DNA of 64,000 nucleotides from Gnetum montanum. Its lineage: Eukaryota; Streptophyta; Gnetopsida; Gnetales; Gnetaceae. Both the position numbers and the translations under genes were made by a program. The DNA lies in assembly GCA_015680685.1 (NCBI GenBank), contig MNCI01011117.1:1-64000 (forward strand), written 5' to 3'. Below are positions 44,728-56,560 of the stretch, piece by piece; position 1 is the stretch's first letter, and every line of letters begins with the position of its first letter. Below the pieces are notes generated by a model. It was given only the letters and a program-made list of their open reading frames with translations. It was not told where the DNA came from and did not search any database.

Positions 44728-46546
44728 ACAACATCCCTTAGGATGTTCATATTGGCATACCTTATAACCATTGTCATCTTTAAAAATTCAGTCCATAAAA
44801 TCCTCTACTGTAACAATTTTTCCTTTATTTTTATAACTATCATGTCCGTTATCTCGCTTTTTTGCCTATCCTTATTTCTAATGAATACTCATTCAATTTT
44901 CTCTTCTACTATCTTAACTATTTTTATAAACTTTTCATCTATAGAATCCTACATTTTCTCTACCTTTTTTTGCAATATCATTTCTTGATTTTTGAATAGG
45001 TAGGATCTTTTATTAAATGACATCTTCTAATATTTCTTCTTCTTGTGTTTTACAAATCCTTAAATATATTTTCCTAATAGTAGGGTCTTTGTTGTATTCT
45101 TTGACTAATTTTCTTTCATACAATTCTTCTTCTTTCTTTGCTACTTGATCCAATAATCTTAAAATTCAATGAGTTATCATCTCTAATAATATTCCTTGGG
45201 TATATACTCAAAGGGTCCTTAACCCATTGATGATGTGTCATAGTTGTTCCCTTTGGGAAAATCCATGATCTAGGCATCTATGTGTCCCTTGTTTCCGTCC
45301 TTTGATTTATTTTCTTAGGTTTAAAACTATGGAATAATTTTGATATTCATCATTAAAGAGCTCTAGCGTGGTACTCCATCTTCTGATTGATTCTAGTTCT
45401 AAGGATCTATACCAACTTTTTACTTTCTTTTTGAGTATTATGGGGAACAAATTTAATTTTTGCTAATTATTTTTTATGTTTTGTAGGACGTAAGCATTGT
45501 GGAAAGTCTAAAGGTGATGTTGTTGATTTGCATTATATCATTCATTAAACTTCAAAATATTATTCATGAAAAATTGCTTGATGTAGCCATCCCTTAAATG
45601 CTTGGTAGTATGTACTTTGCTCCCTTGATGCTAATCATGCCTTGGGTAACTAGTAGGGGTTCTTCATAATCTTCAAGTTTGTATGCTTTGATGTAGTGAT
45701 GACCACTCTAATGCTTATAATGCTTTCTTCTTATATGTCTAATTCCTCTTTCATTGTCTTCTTCATAAAGATATCTTCTTTTGTTACTATGTCTCTTATG
45801 ATCCCTTCTCCATTTTCTATTATAATCCCTTGATCTTTGCTCTCTCCTACTAGAGTCTATTGATGAGTATGATGAAGAGGATGGGAAATTTAGAGAATGA
45901 TGTTGGCTAGTTCTCCTCCTATGACTCCTTGATTCATCTCTTCTAAATTTGTCAGAGGTCTTAGGCCTTGAATTTCCCCTAAGTCTAGAGTTTTCCTCAT
46001 CTCTTCCAAGAGTTTTTGTAGGATCTAAATGTAATTTTGTCTCTATAATATCTTCAATATATATCAGTGGTGTTTGAAAATTGGATCTATGAGTCTAGTA
46101 AGAATTTTTAGCTTTATATGGTTCATCCTCTTTCTTGGTAAGAATAATCATCTATGATTCACTTTTTTCTTTCCCCTATTCATATCTTTCTATCATAATA
46201 GCAACCCTTCTTGCTTGAGCCTTTGTTGGTTGATATGGCCTAGTCATATTCTTGATAACTTGGTACCCTTCTTGTGCATGATCAAGATTTTTTCTAGGAG
46301 GACTGGTTGAAGCATAGATAGTGGTGAGCATTCTAGTGGCAAGAAAATATTTCCCTATAAGTTCCTCTATCTAAATTATTCATCTTGATTGAAAATGAAT
46401 GTGAACTTAGAATAAGAAGAATTAACATCAATACATGGTATTCTTTTTTGCATCAGTTTAATCAAATTTTCTTCATTATAGTTTCTATCATTACTTTCGT
46501 TAAGACAAATAGCAAGTGAAGATTTTACTTCAGATATGGAAGTCAT
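44728..46546 (-). pseudogene. R3 gag
   Basis: ATG at 46546-46544 (MTSISEVKSSLAICLNESND). The N-terminal block KFTFIFNQDE and GNIFLPLE (46420-46340) matches R1, R6 and R9. A basic Arg/Ser-rich linker runs at about 46000-45780, and a decayed capsid at about 45560-45180. The zinc knuckle begins in the codons next to 44728, where copia R8 cut in, so the end of gag is missing. Very many stops: an old copy. Confidence 0.7.
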
Positions 46547-46670
46547 TTTTTAAATTTTGTTAACAATTAAATGTGTGTATGTTTTGAAAAATTATTCTAT
46601 GAAATATTAACTTGATAGTACTTGATACAATGAATTATGTAAGATCAACTAACTAGAAAACATTAACACA

Positions 46671-46688
46671 TCCTCAGCAATGGTACCA
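46671..46688 (-). other. R3 primer binding site (tRNA-Asp)
   Basis: Minus strand TGGTACCATTGCTGAGGA, 13 of 18 matches to TGGCGCCGTTGCCGGGGA, all changes transitions; one-base spacer to the LTR. Confidence 0.75.
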
Positions 46689-46689
46689 A

Positions 46690-47542
46690 TGATGAGTGGC
46701 ATATGATTCCAATATTCATTCATAAAAATCACAAGCATTCACACACGACTGGATCATAATCTATAAATGACCAATGTAAGTATACTAGTAAGTTGATAAG
46801 AAGTTCACGATCATTGTATTCTTACTTAGAGTTAATGAAGTGTGGAACATGTAATTTAACTCTTAGTGAGGTATATGATTTAATGATGTCATTGGCTCTT
46901 AAGTGTGCTAAGTGTAAACATGATGAAAATGAATGTAAATTCTATTACTAAGTATAACGAAAATATAAAACTATTCTAGTGTATTGGAGATAAGTATCCA
47001 TTCTTGCTTTTTCATACATGTCATGGGCTGATGTAATTGTTACTAGGAGCATCAAGTAACTTTACTATTAAGTGAATCAAGCAAAGTCACTATTAGCTTA
47101 CTAAACAATTATACTTTGCACTCAAAACTAGTCATACTCATTCCACCTTACTAGCAAACATCATAATATTAAAAGATGTTGGGAATGTAAATGACATAGT
47201 AAAAGTGAACAATAGAGGAAAGTAAATATATTCTATGTGATATGCTATAATAATAAAGAAACAATCTTGATCTTTATTGTCATTCATGAATTATGTCTAG
47301 GAGCAATCCACTCGAATAAAGATGTCATACAACTGTTAATCACCACACTTCAAATATTCACAACTAACTCTAAATTTACATAACTAAACTACAATAATTT
47401 TGCTAAGTGTTGGTAAAAAATCTATTCTTGGATGTGATGATGAGCTCATATTTATAAGCATGACTATGGTCCACTACATTGTATCTCCAACATTGTATAG
47501 TGAGCTATGGTATTGTAGTTCTTCATATCAAATATTTCATCA
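46690..47542 (-). repeat. R3 5' LTR
   Basis: TGATGAGTGG to ATATTTCATCA on the plus strand; pairs with 9856-10685. AATAAAG on the minus strand near 47270 may be the poly(A) signal. TATA-like TTATAAATATGAG (minus) near 47445-47457. Confidence 0.78.
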
Positions 47543-47700
47543 ACATCACAATACCACATAACCCAAGATAGCATGACATAATAATAAGGACCAAACGTAA
47601 GCTATGCGTAACTATCCCTAATGCCCACTTTATAGAGAGGGGTAGTGGCCTAAGCCAAAGATGTTTGTAGCAAGCCTAATAAGTCTTTCCATATGATTGC
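47543..47700 (-). repeat. R2 5' LTR, right piece
   Basis: Matches 4430-4560 of the R2 3' LTR (aaggaccaa, agaggggtagtgg, cctaagcc). Similarity fades near 47700, before the expected end. Confidence 0.65.
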
Positions 47701-48239
47701 AACACTAATTCCTTTTTAGGATTAAGAAGATTGATTTCAACAAAAAAAGGTATGCATAGATTACAAAAATATGAAAATAGATTTTGTATGCATAATAAGA
47801 TCAATAAGAAAAATAATTTATTATTTAGCTCTATGAAAAATCAATGGAATATTAACAAAGCTTGAAACTTTAGAATATTATTTAGATTGTAGATCAAAAT
47901 TAGTAGATTAGTTACAAATGATTACCATCACATGTTTATGTATAAATGATTAATGAAACATCACATATCTTATGTTGAGAAGCTTAAGGATAAAATGACA
48001 TTTTGTTGAAAATGTTGAAATAGTCCGTATCTTGATGAATGATGAAAATCATAATTTCCATTAGCTATGACATTGCATCAATGAGATTACTACTACAACA
48101 TTGAATTCTATGATGCTACATCACATATCCATCATCTCTTAGTTAGTCCTCACATGTAAATACATGCATTTAGCTCGTGAACAGGTCATAGTTTTAGTTA
48201 TTTATAAGGAAACTATGTTAGTTTTATTTTAGGGCAATG
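47701..48239. other. Unassigned AT-rich DNA
   Basis: No motif, open frame or repeat recognised. Confidence 0.3.
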
Positions 48240-48960
48240 TTGGAACCCCAAAATATTTATAATATAAGTATACCCCAAGATATAAGAATCAAACCTATAA
48301 CATGGAACTTTTATATCAAGAGTCTTTACCACTAGCCTAATACCTCATTATTATCAATTTCATTTCTTCAATTGTAGCAACCAAGTGTTCACAACATATG
48401 TTTAAGTTAGTTTTCTAGAGTCCTTATTCAATAGTTATGCTTGGATGTACCTATGAATGACAATAAAGACCAAGATTAATTTATTTACATTACAACAATT
48501 TAACTTTAATTAAATTCACTTTCTTGCATTTATTTTCTTATATTTATTTATTATTTTCCTAGCATAGCATGTACATTTTCATGCATGTCAATCATGGTGG
48601 AATGAATGTGACATGATCTCGAGCATTAAACTTGCATTACCTTCATAATCCAAGCAAATAGGCATTTGGTAGATCTAGCAAGTAGTGTGAATATCCAAGA
48701 ACATGATAGAAGATCATAAAATAGACACTCATTGCCATAGACTAGATTAGGATTTACTAGCTACTATTAGTTATTTAAATTATTAAGTCTAATGTCTTTC
48801 TTTTATATAGAATTAGACATATGGATCATATCACATAAGTAATCATGTGCCTTAGGTTTAATTATATATTGAGAGTCCACTACGAATGTGACTAGAAATA
48901 TGATGACCTATGATTAACCCATGTTACTTCTAGATGTACAACCTAGCTCATAACACCCCT
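48240..48960 (+). repeat. LTR-like relic, plus orientation
   Basis: Resembles 8681-9424 and, more weakly, the R4 LTR (tagacactcattgc...tagactag around 48720-48750 against gatactcatc around 11300; tagaattagacat at 48808-48820 against 11386-11395). Both ends are unclear. Probably an old LTR of the same superfamily. Confidence 0.4.
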
Positions 48961-49046
48961 ATTAATTATCTATAAAAGCTCATAAATAACTAATAAAACT
49001 ATTACAAAACATCTTAGGATTTTGACTTAACCTTGATTTACTAAAN

Positions 49047-49183
49047 TGGAAGAGAACATAGATGGAAAAAAGAGGAAAAGGCCAACTAGTGTAGAGAACT
49101 GTGGCTTAATTAGGAGACGTTCTTCTGAAGCGAGGCCTGATGATGGTGATTATTTGGATCTTCGATATGACTCCATGGCTGCA
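49047..49183 (+). other. Small coding-like island between two single Ns
   Basis: A stretch of 137 bases clearly richer in G+C than its AT-rich surroundings, bounded by single Ns at 49046 and 49184. If the first N is A, an ATG opens a frame that stays open to TAG at about 49247. It has a basic cluster (GKKRKRPTS) and an acidic one (EARPDDGDYLDL). I do not recognise it. It could be a host exon fragment or a short contig placed here by scaffolding. Confidence 0.35.
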
Positions 49184-49184
49184 A

Positions 49185-50440
49185 NAATAATCAAAGTACA
49201 TAAGAAGATGATCCTAACTACATCTATTTTACCTCAATTGAACTTCTAGAAATAAATTTATTCATATTTGAAGTTTATGAAATAAATAAAGAAAATAATA
49301 TTAATAAAATAGCAATTTTTCATAAAATTTAGTGCATGCCAAAATGAAAAATGATCCTTGTGACATTTGGAATAAGATGTTAAAGACAAAAATTTCATAA
49401 CATGCGTTATTATTTATTTATAAAATTAGGTACATGGTTTACATCTTCAAAATCTACACAAGTTTTCTATTCTACAAAAATATAAAAATTATTTTCAAAG
49501 TTTAAAGGATTCATATTATACAAAATTGACCCACTTGCCATCCCATTTTGGCATTTTTCTAGATACTTTATGCTCTCTACATTAAAATGTACAAAGAGTT
49601 AGAACCCCTCAAATAAGAAAGGTTATTTTATGTTCCTATGCATGAAGCAGATAAGGTTTTGACCAAAAGTCTTAGGATATAGGTCAAACAAAGATTTCCA
49701 ATTAAATATTCAATGATATTTCAAAGTCTAGAAATGTAAAAGAATTTTCAAAAGTTTAAATATTAAATATGTAACACAGGAGTCTTTGAAGGATAGGTCT
49801 TGGTTACCCTTACTACTAAAAATATACTAACAAATCTTCAAACAACTTCACTAATAACATAAGATTATTTCAGTGACCTAAGTGAGTCTCTAATGGTTAA
49901 GCCTTGGTAATAGCCTTGTTGCTAACATCATCAATGATCATGGCACAAACTTTATAACCCATGTCTTAACTATGCCTCGCCGCACATCATTACGTCAACT
50001 ACTCAATGTCATGGTCTTAAATAGTTTCCAAGTAGCACATGCAATTACAAATCAAATTACATAGGAAATCAATCCAAACTCCTATTTCCATAGTTTCCAC
50101 TATCAATTAAGCAAATTTAGTTATAATTTACAACTTTTTTCATAAGTGTTGGTGCTCGTTTGGGACTGCCAATGTTTACGTCGATCTTGTGACTAGGATC
50201 ATAGGAAACGAAGGTGTTCCTTCAAACTTGAGTTTAAGTTGTTGCTAGTCTCTGGAAACACCAAGGCCCTGATACCTCTAAAAAAACTCAATGCTAATAA
50301 AGCAAACTAAGCTTAAATGTGTGTTTGCTATTATGAATGTTGAAATGGTTGGGTTTGTATATGAAACTATAACTAGCCATTATAATAGAAATTCAGCTAA
50401 CCTTGTTGAATGCTATGAGTTATTAAAGATTCATGTTTTG
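49185..50440. other. Unassigned AT-rich DNA
   Basis: No retroelement motif or gene seen. A slightly GC-richer stretch at about 50145-50280 has no open frame. Confidence 0.3.
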
Positions 50441-50454
50441 TCAAGTCTCTTACT

Positions 50455-50625
50455 CTATACAGTCCAAGTGCCCTATTCGATAGTTATAACTACCATAGAA
50501 ATTAAATGATATAGTTTCCAAGTGCCCTATTCGATAGTTACAACATCATGAAAAATTAAAATTTGTTACAACTATCATAGAAATTAAATGTTATAGTTTC
50601 CAAGTGTCCTATTCATATAGGACGT
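50455..50625. repeat. Local tandem repeat
   Basis: The phrase tccaagtg(c/t)cctattc recurs at about 50463, 50518 and 50599, and the phrase actatcatagaaattaaatg at about 50490 and 50571. About 2.5 diverged copies, with unequal spacing (about 55 and 80 bases). Confidence 0.65.
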
Positions 50626-50799
50626 TAGATAATTGTCCTACAAATCCTCAACATTTTGAGCTCCTTCAATGATAATTTCATTCCCTTAAGAGAGCATGGT
50701 TCATTGAATTTAGTTTTAAAGATATTTAATTTCTAACTATTGAGTAGCTTCTTGTAATAACATGTTTTTTAATGATTTGATTCAATGCACCAAGGCCCA

Positions 50800-51540
50800 T
50801 GTGATTTTTAATGAGGTTGGAATGTGGCCTCACAAATGAGTTTCACTTGTTGATGTAGTGAGGTGTTGAAGTGGTGATGATGATGTGGCATTGTGTTGAT
50901 GTGCCAAAGCTAGTTCATCAACTAAATTTTAACTTCATGAAATAGCTCTACATGCTGATGTGGCATAGTGTTGATGTCACGATGATGTCATTGATGCTCA
51001 CATGGTAGAGTTATAGAGGCTAAAATCACCCTCACAAACTGGCTCTACAAGCTAACATGGTGCTTTGCTAATGTCATTAATAATGTCATGTAGATATGGC
51101 AGAGGTAGCAAAACTCATCTAGATGAAAATTGGTGTTTCATATATATGCTAACATGACATTACTAATGTCATGCTAATGTGGAGCCATGCTAAAGCTAGT
51201 TTGTAGAGAAGAAATTTCACCCTTCAAACTAACTCAAAAAGCTAATGTGGTGGGAAGCTGAAGTAGCAAAGTCATCATGGCACTACTAAAGTCATGCTGA
51301 TGTCATGCTAACATGGATAGAAGATGACGTGACTGAGGCTGAAAAACTCATCTAGATAAAAAAAATGATCTAAATCTAGATGTTGACATGGCAGCTTGCC
51401 ACGTGAAAGAGTGGGTCTATAGTGATGAAAATCATTCTTATGAATAGGCTCGATAGTGTGCTAATGTGAAGAAAAGATGACATGGAAAGCTGATACGTGG
51501 CAAAGCTAATGGTGGCATTAAAAGATCAATATGAGGTTTT
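50800..51540. repeat. Degenerate low-complexity array rich in GATGTGGCA / GCTAATGTGG
   Basis: Short words such as gatgtggca, atgtcatgctaatgtgg and gctgatgtgg recur with irregular spacing throughout. Vocabulary overlaps with the array at the right end of the window (taatgctaatgctaa). No open frame. Probably a decayed minisatellite or the relic of one. Confidence 0.45.
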
Positions 51541-52593
51541 AAGCACCTAAATGGATGAATCTCATCAAATGAGAATCTACGAATACCCAAAAGCTCTTTA
51601 TTGAACCAATCCCACAAAGCTTATGAGATGTTTTTGTTTCTTATTATATGAAATATTGCAACTTAGACTTTTCATCATTTCTCTAAGGTTTTCATACTAG
51701 ATCTTGATTGAAATAACTTATGAGGCCGATGTAATTATGCTATGTTATTCTTCAAGCCATTATGGTCATAACACTCCTAATAAGTTGGATACATTGATAA
51801 TGACTTATGAAGCTTCCTTTCCTTTCTTATTTAGATTTTTAATATCCTTGCTAAGCCTTCTCTTCCTTCATAATCTCATATCCTTATTGTAAGGAGCTAA
51901 TGGTAGGACCACAAGAAAAAAAACTACAGTTAATGGGAGCATTAGGTTTAAAGTGAGTGCAATGAAGCTTGTTTCTCACAGGGTTTTCCATGGCTAAAAC
52001 AATTTCTACTTCAAGTATCCTTAGCATAGCTCATCTCATTATTTTTGCAATTTTATGACTTAAATTGAATAATAGCTTCTGTGCTAAATCCAAAAAGGAA
52101 CTAGAGCTAAAGATTTTATTTTAAAGTAATAAGTTAAGCTTGTTCATTCAACTAGATTTTATAATCCACAAAAGCTATTATTCCAAAGATCTTTTCAAGC
52201 TTACTACATGGGAATCTGGAAATGCTTAAAGGAACATAAACCATTGTTCAAGCTTTAATATGTCCATAGTTCTTTAGCTTAGAAACCCTCTCTTCTTTTA
52301 GCATGGAATCTCCTTCTATTCTTAAGCTCTTCTTTCTTTTCAATAATAATTTACTTCTAGCACTAAAACCTTATAAAGTTTACTCCATGAAATAGCAAAA
52401 AATGTACCAACAATAAGTATTTTCATAAGCCTATTTCCTATTTTCTTCTTCCAACTAATGCCCTTAAGGTCTAAAGACTTGTAACAAATATATAGAGACT
52501 CAAAATCAAAATCAATTTGAACTTACAATATCCATATTAAATACACTATGCATCCACATGTCGAAATCGTATCCAAACATTAGTTGACATAGC
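51541..52593. other. Unassigned AT-rich DNA
   Basis: No motif recognised; a 62-codon plus-strand open frame at 51704-51892 is probably chance. Confidence 0.3.
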
Positions 52594-53454
52594 TGATGAG
52601 CAGTGAGGTATCCCTATGCTCAACCATATGAATATGAGCATTCACGTGCAACCCATCAAACTCCAAGGATTAAGTGCTTATGTGCCTACATAGAACTAGG
52701 ATGAGTTATGTAGTCGTTGTCTTCCCAAGCTTACTTGTAAGGCACAATTGTATGGTTAAGTAAACTCGAGGTATATGATCTTTATTTTTATTTATATTTT
52801 CTATCTTATTCTCTTAAGTGTGTGCAATGAAAATATTTAATTAACTAATGGGTTTTTTGTAACTCTAATATGAATCAAATCCTAACACCAGCATTCGTTC
52901 CCACTCTCCAGACACATCCTAAACCAATGTAACACTATTGGGATTACCAAATGCTTGTCATTACTAGGTTACCAAGTGTTCCACGTATGCTCAAAGTGGT
53001 CATGTTAAGTGTGCTAATTCGTTGAGAATTAATAGTTCTATAAAAATAACATTAATTAACTAATGAAAGCATTGAATAACTATAAATAACATTAAATGCA
53101 ATAAGTAAGCTATTTTGAATGTTACAAGGTTTATCACAAAGTTCATCTTTATTTCCAGACAAAAAGTGTGCTCATGTAGACAATGCTCAAATAAAGATCC
53201 GTTCACTCTCTGACTCCTACTGTGGGCACTCCAAAATAATTCAAACTCTGGAATAGAAAAACTGCAAGAGTTCAGCTAAGGGACTAAAAAACTAATACCC
53301 AAGACCAAGTGCCCATGTCTCTTATTTATAGCCAATGAGATAGGCTCCAACATCATGTGTTCGATATTGCTTGGCCCATTTGATATCTCATATCCGATAT
53401 TGAGCATCCAATATCGTGGGTCTAATATCAGGTCGCTTATTTGGTGACTCATCA
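52594..53454 (-). repeat. R9 3' LTR
   Basis: TGATGAGCAG to GTGACTCATCA on the plus strand. TATA box (minus CTATAAATAAGAG) at about 53322-53336, palindrome row at 53348-53432 (cgatattg, gatatctcatatccgatatt). Its right third matches 61614-61893 closely. Confidence 0.85.
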
Positions 53455-53468
53455 TACCCCCACAACTA
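53455..53468 (-). other. R9 polypurine tract
   Basis: Minus strand TTAGTTGTGGGGGTA next to the LTR start. Confidence 0.75.
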
Positions 53469-55453
53469 AATGAAAATTTGTCCTTGAGTTCCTTACAAAA
53501 TATTAGGAAGGTATGAAATTATTAACTGAATGACACTAACAGTGACATGGAATGACATACTCAAAGTGCCCAGTGAACATATTAACAACCATATTACAAC
53601 ATTGGTGTTCATACCCATTGTAGTGAACATTGTACACAGATGACATCCAAACCCTCATTTAATAGCTTGAAGAGAGAGAGAAAAGAAAATGAGGTGTGTT
53701 GCTGCCAGTTGTCAAAAATGTGCACACCATTATTCGTCCATGACCACATGGCTAAGCATGTTCCTTGTGCCAATGCTCTAGCTCCAGTCCATCCTGAGTG
53801 CTCCCTCCTATCCTAGTTCATTGTTCATGTGATCACCATCTACATGCACAACACAATCATGAATTAGAAAGGATAGATAAGATATAATGCAATTGGTACC
53901 TTGACTTGATATGAAACACATTGGCTAGGGTATGAGTATGGCAAATACTAGGTTAAAGGTTTGTAAGTGATAACTACCCAAGGTGTAGGGGTGTGATGAG
54001 TAATGGAATGGAAAAATGTGTGATAGGCCCCCACAACTAAGAGCAAACCTTCGGTAATAATAGGATGGAAAACGAAAGAAAAAGGAAGATAAGAGGAATA
54101 ACAATGGTGAAGCCAATAAAAATGCATAGAAGGGAAGAGAAAAACAAAAACGGATGTCATGGATGGGGTGAAACAAGAAATAGTTGATTACAAAAAATGT
54201 TTAAGGGAAAGAACTTAACAATTACACCAAAAAGGAATGCCAGTGGGTCCTCCCCAAAGCAACCTCATGCCCTTTATGTCCTAACAAACCCACAAATCAA
54301 AGAGTCTGTAGGCTCTAGGAATGACATATGGAGACAATAGTTAAGAATGTACCCATAAGAATTTACCAAAGAATAACAATGCGCCAACCAAAATATAGAC
54401 TAATCATAAAACCAGCAATGAGGTAGAATATGAGAAGCAATATGGAAAAAGAAGAGAGAATGGAATGGAATCCAAAAATAAAGGTTGTGTAAAGTCCCTT
54501 ATGTATTATGTGGTTAAGGTGACTTAATAAAATTCAGCCAAATCCAAACTAAAACTAACCACATCCAGTGACCTCGCATCAACACTTAACCAACCCATCC
54601 TCCCGAAGCAACAAGAATGCTTCCATAGAGCAACCGCCATCCCAAAAAGAGAAGAATGGAGAAGCAGGAAGTGAGAAAGGGCCTTAGTTAGAGGGAACCT
54701 TCAAGAATGGGTAGCATGTCTTTCTAGTGTCATAACTAGTGCTTATAGCCCATGTTCTGTTATTATGTCTAAGGGGTATGCTTTGAATTGCCACCAGTTT
54801 TCTTTTCTTTTCTTTTTTCTTCTTTTTTTTATATGTGGGAACCACACCATGCAAAGACTTATTTAATTTTTTCAACTTCCTAATATTAGTCACCAATGAA
54901 AGGGCGGAAAACTTATGAAAAAACATCCAAGTATCCAAGAGAATAGCCAACACAAATGCATCGAAACCCCCTTGAAGTCACACCCTTTTCAATCCATTTG
55001 AATCTTTCTTTGGTTTGAAGAATACCAAGCCACAAATTCATTAATATGTTTGATTAGAAAAAGGGATAGTATAGTTCCAAAACAAAGGAAGACTATAGAG
55101 TTGAATGGATGAATGAACGACGTGGACTCATTGCTTGTTTTATCAAAAGAAACCATATGTTAGCATCGACATTAAAAGTCAAAGGTAAAAATCAAACATT
55201 AATAAGCAACACTATTATAGTACAATCCACCATCATGAGCACTAATTATATGATGAGTGAGAATAAATCAAACAAAATGTAATAGAGAAAGAAATAGTAA
55301 AAATGTTAACAATGGTGTAAAAAAAACAAGTAAATATGAAAAATGTGTAAAACAAAAAAGACAAAAGAAACTGAGAGCTTAGAATAATTAGCATTGCTAG
55401 CCATCTCCCCCATGACTGAGTTGGAAGGAGGAGACCCAAAATAATGAGCAGGG
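53469..55453 (-). other. R9 3' non-coding region
   Basis: About 2 kb between the integrase end and the LTR, the env-like position in Athila elements. I see no envelope-like frame, signal peptide or membrane protein. Two more TTAGTYRTGGGGG-like motifs occur, at about 54040-54027 and 55416-55404. Aligns with R6 30371-32296. Confidence 0.6.
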
Positions 55454-56560
55454 CTATCCATCAATAGAGGTAGTGTTAGTACCGACTATTTTGGGCTCAT
55501 GGAAAGGTTTGGTTTGTTGTATGTTGACCAATAATTTCTTATTTGGGTGTTTAGGTTTATAGATCATCATGGCCCCTGAAGGAAAATTTTCATGAATGAT
55601 ATAAGGTCCTTCCCACAGCGTTTGAAATTTAGTTCGTTGTGGCACATGTGCAGGATTCCAATAAAGAACCCTATCTCCTAGTTGATATTTGACTTTTCTA
55701 ATTCTCAAGTCATGACGTTACTTGTTGAAAGCCTTGCGTAATTCGTTGGATGATAGGGTGACTAATTGATTTTCATCTAGCAAGTTAAGATTCATTAATT
55801 GTGCTTTCTATGCTAGACTGAGGTCAAGGTTAAGGTCACATGTTGTAGATAGTGTACAGAGCTCAACTTGGATAGGCAGTGTTAGAAATTTACCGTACAC
55901 TAACTCATAGGAAGAGTAGCCTATAGGGAGTTTCCATGTGGAGAAGTAGGCCCAAAGAGCATCATTTAGTTTGGTGCTCGAATCTCACCTATATTCGCTA
56001 ATGGTTCATGCCAAAATTTTTGTAATTTTCCTATTGGTGACTTTGGCTTGACCATTCGCTTGAGGATGATATGGTGTAGTCAGTTTATGCTCGACTCCTA
56101 AGCATTTCATCAACTTCTAAAAAGTCGCACCTGTAAAATGTGTACCATTATTAGAAATAAGTACACGAGGCATGCCAAACCTGTTTACAATTTTTTGTTG
56201 AACAAATCATGCAACAGTAGATGATGTATAGTTGGTAATGGTAGATAGTTTTGCCCATTTTGTAAAATAATCAACAGTAACAACAATGTATGCTTTTCCA
56301 TTAGACATTGGTGTAATAGGCCCCATAAAATCAATGCCCCATATGTTAAAGGGTTCTAAGGGCTGAATCCATTGTTGTGGACCCTTCATTCTAGTAGTCA
56401 TTCCCCCATCACATTGGCAGTGCTCACAAGATTGGATAAAATGATGGGTGTCCCAAAATAATGTAGGCTAATAATGTCTCGTAAGCAAGATTTTAATGGT
56501 TATTCATCTCCCAGCATAATGACCCCCACAAGGACCCTCATGAGCATCTTGGAGAACTCG
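55454..56560 (-). pseudogene. R9 integrase
   Basis: Zinc-finger part at about 56530-56410 (GPCGGHYAGR, then SCEHCQC; the HHCC order is visible). Core at 56401-56207: FNIWGIDFMGPITPMSNGKA, IVVTVDYFTKWAK, with the first catalytic Asp. Downstream, near 56150 VLISNNGTHFTGA and near 56060 the PYHPQANGQAK-type box appear in decayed form. The C-terminal part (55708-55454) reads YQLGDRVLYWNPAH, TLWEGPYIIHE and NIQQTKPFHEP. Family role: inserts the cDNA. Frames are interrupted several times. Confidence 0.8.

Larger units (their letters stand above)
9856..47542 (-). mobile_element. R3: element inserted in the R2 5' LTR
   Basis: LTRs at 9856-10685 and 46690-47542 align closely over their length. Flanks are ACATT (9851-9855) and ACATC (47543-47547), a five-base target duplication with one change, and the R2 LTR resumes across the gap. 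What is left of its interior is 10686-10711, an ORF2 fragment (28534-29348) and gag (44728-46546). The middle has been replaced by R4, R6 and R8 and by a deletion. It combines an Athila-like gag that has the FTFILHQDE-type N-terminus with an R4/R5-type ORF2. Whether it had pol cannot be seen. Confidence 0.75.
3902..47700 (-). mobile_element. R2: outermost Ty3/gypsy (chromovirus-like) element, host of the nest
   Basis: The 3' LTR is 3902-4710. The 5' LTR is in two pieces, 9658-9855 and 47543 to about 47700, that align to consecutive parts of the 3' LTR; R3 sits between them. Removing R3 leaves about 5 kb of internal DNA (4711-9657), the usual size for a gag-pol chromovirus-like element. In minus-strand order it holds gag (8560-7600), an eroded protease zone, RT and RNase H (6610-5590), and an unreadable integrase zone. 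The last 150 bases or so of the 5' LTR are missing or unrecognisable beyond 47700. It is the oldest event in the nest and has no open frame of useful length. Confidence 0.75.

Noticed and set aside
50291-50509. 72-codon frame starting MLIKQTKLKC
   Set aside because: It overlaps a local tandem repeat, has no homologue I recognise and is of a length expected by chance.
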